From: Gammaproteobacteria bacterium
GTDB lineage: Bacteria > Pseudomonadota > Gammaproteobacteria > DRLM01
Assembly: GCA_015490395.1 (NCBI GenBank)
Contig: WFXX01000317.1
Coordinates: 1 to 8,234, forward strand
DNA length: 8,234 nucleotides
Direction: 5' to 3'
Below, piece by piece: positions 6,705 through 8,234 of the stretch (the stretch's first letter is position 1; every line of letters starts with the position of its first letter). A program made the translations under genes and the position numbers. Below the pieces are notes generated by a model that saw only the letters and a list, made by a program, of their open reading frames with translations, was not told the DNA's origin and searched no databases.

Positions 6705-6906
6705 ATGGCACCGTCGCCTCCGCCTGCGGGCCGGTGCTGCCACCTCGGGCGCTCGGCCCCCCCGAGGAGACCTAGCGCGGCGCCCAGGCATGATCACCCA
6801 TTGGGTCGGCCGCGATCGCCCCGGCTTGAGGCCTCGTCTCATCCGCAGCGCTCCCCTGACAGGGGGGCTCACCGCCCGGCGGCCGCCGCCGGGGCACGCC
6901 GCCGTC
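6705..6906 (-). other. Non-coding gap between the STAS-like and CheY-like genes, with palindromes
   Basis: About 200 nt without a convincing gene. Reading in the direction of transcription, the STAS-like stop is followed by a very GC-rich hairpin (8-bp arms 6875-6882 and 6886-6893, 3-nt loop). Next come CCCCTGACAGGGG (6853-6865), a perfect odd palindrome, and ACCCATTGGGT (6796-6806), a perfect 11-bp palindrome. The first two could slow or end transcription after the STAS-like gene but have no U-tract. The third could be a regulator site upstream of the CheY-like gene. I saw no recognisable sigma70, sigma28 or sigma54 promoter. An Arg-rich open frame here (6687-6872) lacks any protein-like character. 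Confidence 0.5.
6875..6893 (-). terminator. GC hairpin just after the STAS-like gene (possible terminator or attenuator)
   Basis: Perfect 8-bp all-GC stem with a 3-nt loop, 13 nt beyond the stop codon of the STAS-like gene. The position suits a terminator or an mRNA 3' stabiliser separating cheA/STAS expression from the CheY-like and receptor genes. The absence of a U-tract argues against a standard intrinsic terminator. Confidence 0.35.
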
Positions 6907-7161
6907 TCAGCCCAGCGGTGGCGCCTCCTCCCCGAGGGCGGGCAGGAGCCAGGCCGCCAGGGCCGGATCCCGGGGTGGGGCCGTGACCGGCGGGCGCAAG
7001 GCCATGAGCACCTGCAGCACCGCGGTGTGCGGGTGGGCCAGGCGCGCCAGGTTGACCTTGCCGCGCGGGTGCTCGCGCAGCCAGGCGAGCAGCGGCTCGG
7101 CCTCCTCCACCGCGCACAGGCCCTCGAGCGTGGCCACCGTCTTGCCGAGCTTCACGGGCAT
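6907..7161 (-). CDS. Small STAS-like protein, translationally coupled to cheA
   Basis: An 84-residue protein with no membrane segment. Residues ~19-50 look like a compact alpha/beta fold. An acidic helix (VEEAEPLLAWLREHP) is followed by a strand (KVNLARL) and then HPHTAVLQVLMALRP. The last segment lines up with the STAS-domain signature of SpoIIAA-type anti-sigma antagonists, in which Asp-Ser-Ser-Gly precedes a Leu-rich helix. Here H45, T46 and A47 take those places, so T46 would sit at the phosphoacceptor Ser. The start ATG at 7161 overlaps the end of cheA by 10 nt; a GTG two codons later would overlap by 4 nt (GTGA). Either way it is coupled to cheA, suggesting a partner of CheA or the receptor array. 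The Pro/Ala-rich C-terminus is probably flexible. The STAS assignment is from pattern only; it could be an unrelated small che-cluster protein. Confidence 0.75.
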   Translation of the reverse strand: MPVKLGKTVATLEGLCAVEEAEPLLAWLREHPRGKVNLARLAHPHTAVLQVLMALRPPVTAPPRDPALAAWLLPALGEEAPPLG

Positions 7162-8234
7162 CGCAGCAGCTCCCTCAGGTTGAGCACCAGCAGCACGCGG
7201 CCGTCGCCGAGCAGCGCCGTCCCGGCGTAGATGGTGAAGGCCGCCATCACCCCCTCGAGGGGCTTCTGGATCACGTCCACCCCCTCGTGGAAGCGGTCCA
7301 CCACGAGCGCCGCCGCCTCCCCGTCGACCCGCACCACGAGCAGGGCCTCCTCCTCGGGGCGCGCCCCCTCCTCCAGGCCGAGGAGGCGGTGGAGGCGATG
7401 GACGGGGATGAGCCTGTCGCGCAGCACCACGGCCTCGCGGTCCTTGATGCGGTGGATCTCGGCGGCGGGCACGCGCACCGTCTCGCGCACGGCCTCCACC
7501 GGCACGCCGAAGTGCTGCCCGCCGGCCTCGACGATCATCACCTGGCTGACGGCCACCGACAGGGGCAGCACCAGACGCACCGTGGTGCCCGCCCCCGGCA
7601 CGCTGTGCACGCGCACCTCGCCGCCGACGCGGCGCACCATGGCGCGCACGGCGTCCATGCCCACCCCGCGCCCCGAGACGTCCGAGACCTGCTCCGCGGT
7701 GGAGAAGCCCGGGGCGAAGATGAGCTGCAGCGCCGCCTGGTCGTCCAGGCCCTCAAGCTCCTCCTCCCCAATGATCCCCTTCTCGTAGGCCTTGCGACGG
7801 ATCCTCGCCGGATCCATGCCGCGGCCGTCGTCGGCCACCTCGATGACCACGTGGTCGTCCTGGGCCAGGGCACGCAGCCGCACGGTGCCCTCCCGGGGCT
7901 TGCCCGCGGCCTCGCGCTCGGCCGGCGGCTCGATGCCGTGATCGCAGGCGTTGCGCAGCAGGTGCACCAGCGGCTCGGCCAGGTCCTCGACCACGTTCTT
8001 GTCCGCCTCGGCCTCCTCGCCCTCCACCACGAGGCGGATGGGCTTGTCCAGCCGGCGCGAGAGGTCGCGCACCAGGCGCGGGAAGCGCTGGAAGACGTGC
8101 GAGAGCGGGATCATGCGCACCTGCATCACCGCCGCCTGCAAGGCCTCGGTGACGCGGTGGATGACGGCGTGCTGGGCCTTGATCTCGCGGGCGAGCTCGC
8201 GCGCGAGATCAAGGCCCAGCACGCCGTCATCCAC
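7152..8234 (-). CDS. cheA: Chemotaxis histidine kinase CheA, C-terminal part (5' end outside window)
   Basis: CheA autophosphorylates and passes phosphate to CheY-type regulators under receptor control. About 360 codons are visible. The dimerisation region (P3) ends in LQAAVMQVRMIPLSHVFQRF. The ATP-binding P4 domain has an N-box at about 7925-7965 (LLRNACDHGIE, Asn codon at 7950-7952), a G1 box DDGRGMD near 7814-7834, an APGFST segment, and a G2 box SGRGVGMDAVR near 7649-7681. It is followed by the CheW-like P5 domain, from LPLSVAVSQVMIV to the end. All the ATP-binding boxes look intact. The Hpt (P1) domain with the phosphorylated His is off the right edge, so 8234 is not a real start. The TGA at 7152-7154 is overlapped by the STAS-like gene. 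The codons beyond about 8190 lie in a large palindrome at the window edge and are probably artefactual, so the first ~12 residues read there should be ignored. Confidence 0.95.
   Translation of the reverse strand: MDDGVLGLDLARELAREIKAQHAVIHRVTEALQAAVMQVRMIPLSHVFQRFPRLVRDLSRRLDKPIRLVVEGEEAEADKNVVEDLAEPLVHLLRNACDHGIEPPAEREAAGKPREGTVRLRALAQDDHVVIEVADDGRGMDPARIRRKAYEKGIIGEEELEGLDDQAALQLIFAPGFSTAEQVSDVSGRGVGMDAVRAMVRRVGGEVRVHSVPGAGTTVRLVLPLSVAVSQVMIVEAGGQHFGVPVEAVRETVRVPAAEIHRIKDREAVVLRDRLIPVHRLHRLLGLEEGARPEEEALLVVRVDGEAAALVVDRFHEGVDVIQKPLEGVMAAFTIYAGTALLGDGRVLLVLNLRELLRCP
8157..8234. repeat. 78-nt near-perfect palindrome at the window edge (probable fold-back artefact)
   Basis: Bases 8157-8189 are the exact reverse complement of 8202-8234 (33 of 33). 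The 12-nt centre (8190-8201) holds the perfect palindrome GCGAGCTCGC, and the only unpaired position is G8190 against G8201. The palindrome lies inside cheA and stops exactly at the last base. The bases CGCGAG at 8202-8207 can pair with CTCGCG at 8184-8189, which would prime a snap-back copy. This is typical of inverted chimeras and assembly ends rather than of coding sequence. Confidence 0.9.

Noticed and set aside
6703..6718. Possible sigma54 promoter at TGGCAC
   Set aside because: The matching TTGC -12 element is absent at the required spacing, and it points away from the che genes.
5075..6775. 566-codon open frame on the plus strand over the receptor and CheY-like genes
   Set aside because: It is antisense to two genes with clear family motifs, and the translated product is a repetitive Ala/Gly/His/Leu mixture. 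It is explained by codon bias.
6687..6872. 61-codon Arg-rich open frame on the minus strand between the STAS-like and CheY-like genes
   Set aside because: The composition is that expected of random GC-rich DNA, no recognisable motif is present, and it overlaps the ribosome binding site and start of the CheY-like gene.

Overview
The window is bacterial DNA of very high GC content, with most codon third positions G or C. The pairing of gltX with cysS, a globin-coupled sensor c-di-GMP enzyme and a CheA/CheY/receptor set fits a high-GC gammaproteobacterium, perhaps of the Ectothiorhodospiraceae/Chromatiales type. The taxonomy is an inference from gene content and composition only.

Layout: (1) 3-281 (+) is the 3' end of a glutamyl-tRNA synthetase gene, followed 29 nt later by a complete cysteinyl-tRNA synthetase gene (311-1705, +); the two probably share a transcript. 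(2) 1706-1961 is a non-coding stretch. Part of it, 1741-1850, is only 40% GC by direct count. It holds several small palindromes, a plausible sigma70-type promoter and a structured leader. (3) 1962-4940 (+) encodes a 992-residue sensor with the order globin, PAS, PAS, PAS, GGDEF, EAL. The predicted heme-proximal His, the cyclase motif with its I-site and all phosphodiesterase metal and catalytic residues are present. (4) On the opposite strand, reading right to left, lie the 3' part of a cheA gene (7152-8234, cut by the window edge), a small STAS-like gene overlapping its stop (6907-7161), a CheY-like single-domain response regulator (6322-6690), and a short membrane-anchored chemoreceptor-like protein (4994-6289). 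The last gene converges on the c-di-GMP gene.

How the genes may work together: the minus-strand genes form a partial chemosensory pathway. The receptor-like protein and CheA would control phosphorylation of the CheY-like protein. The receptor carries, near its C-terminus, a CheZ-like FQDxxxQ motif, so it may also influence dephosphorylation. The small STAS-like protein is probably made in coupling with CheA. The neighbouring globin-PAS-GGDEF-EAL protein would convert O2 or redox state into c-di-GMP level. A link between the two arms is suggested only by proximity; the genes are convergent.

Caution: the last 78 bases (8157-8234) form an almost perfect palindrome ending exactly at the window edge. 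This looks like a fold-back artefact at a contig end, so the first 10-15 residues of the visible CheA fragment should not be trusted. I found no CRISPR array, tRNA, rRNA, insertion sequence or phage gene. Nothing here is clearly a wholly new system. The most unusual items are the receptor with the CheZ-like motif, the STAS-like partner of CheA, and the domain arrangement of the c-di-GMP sensor.
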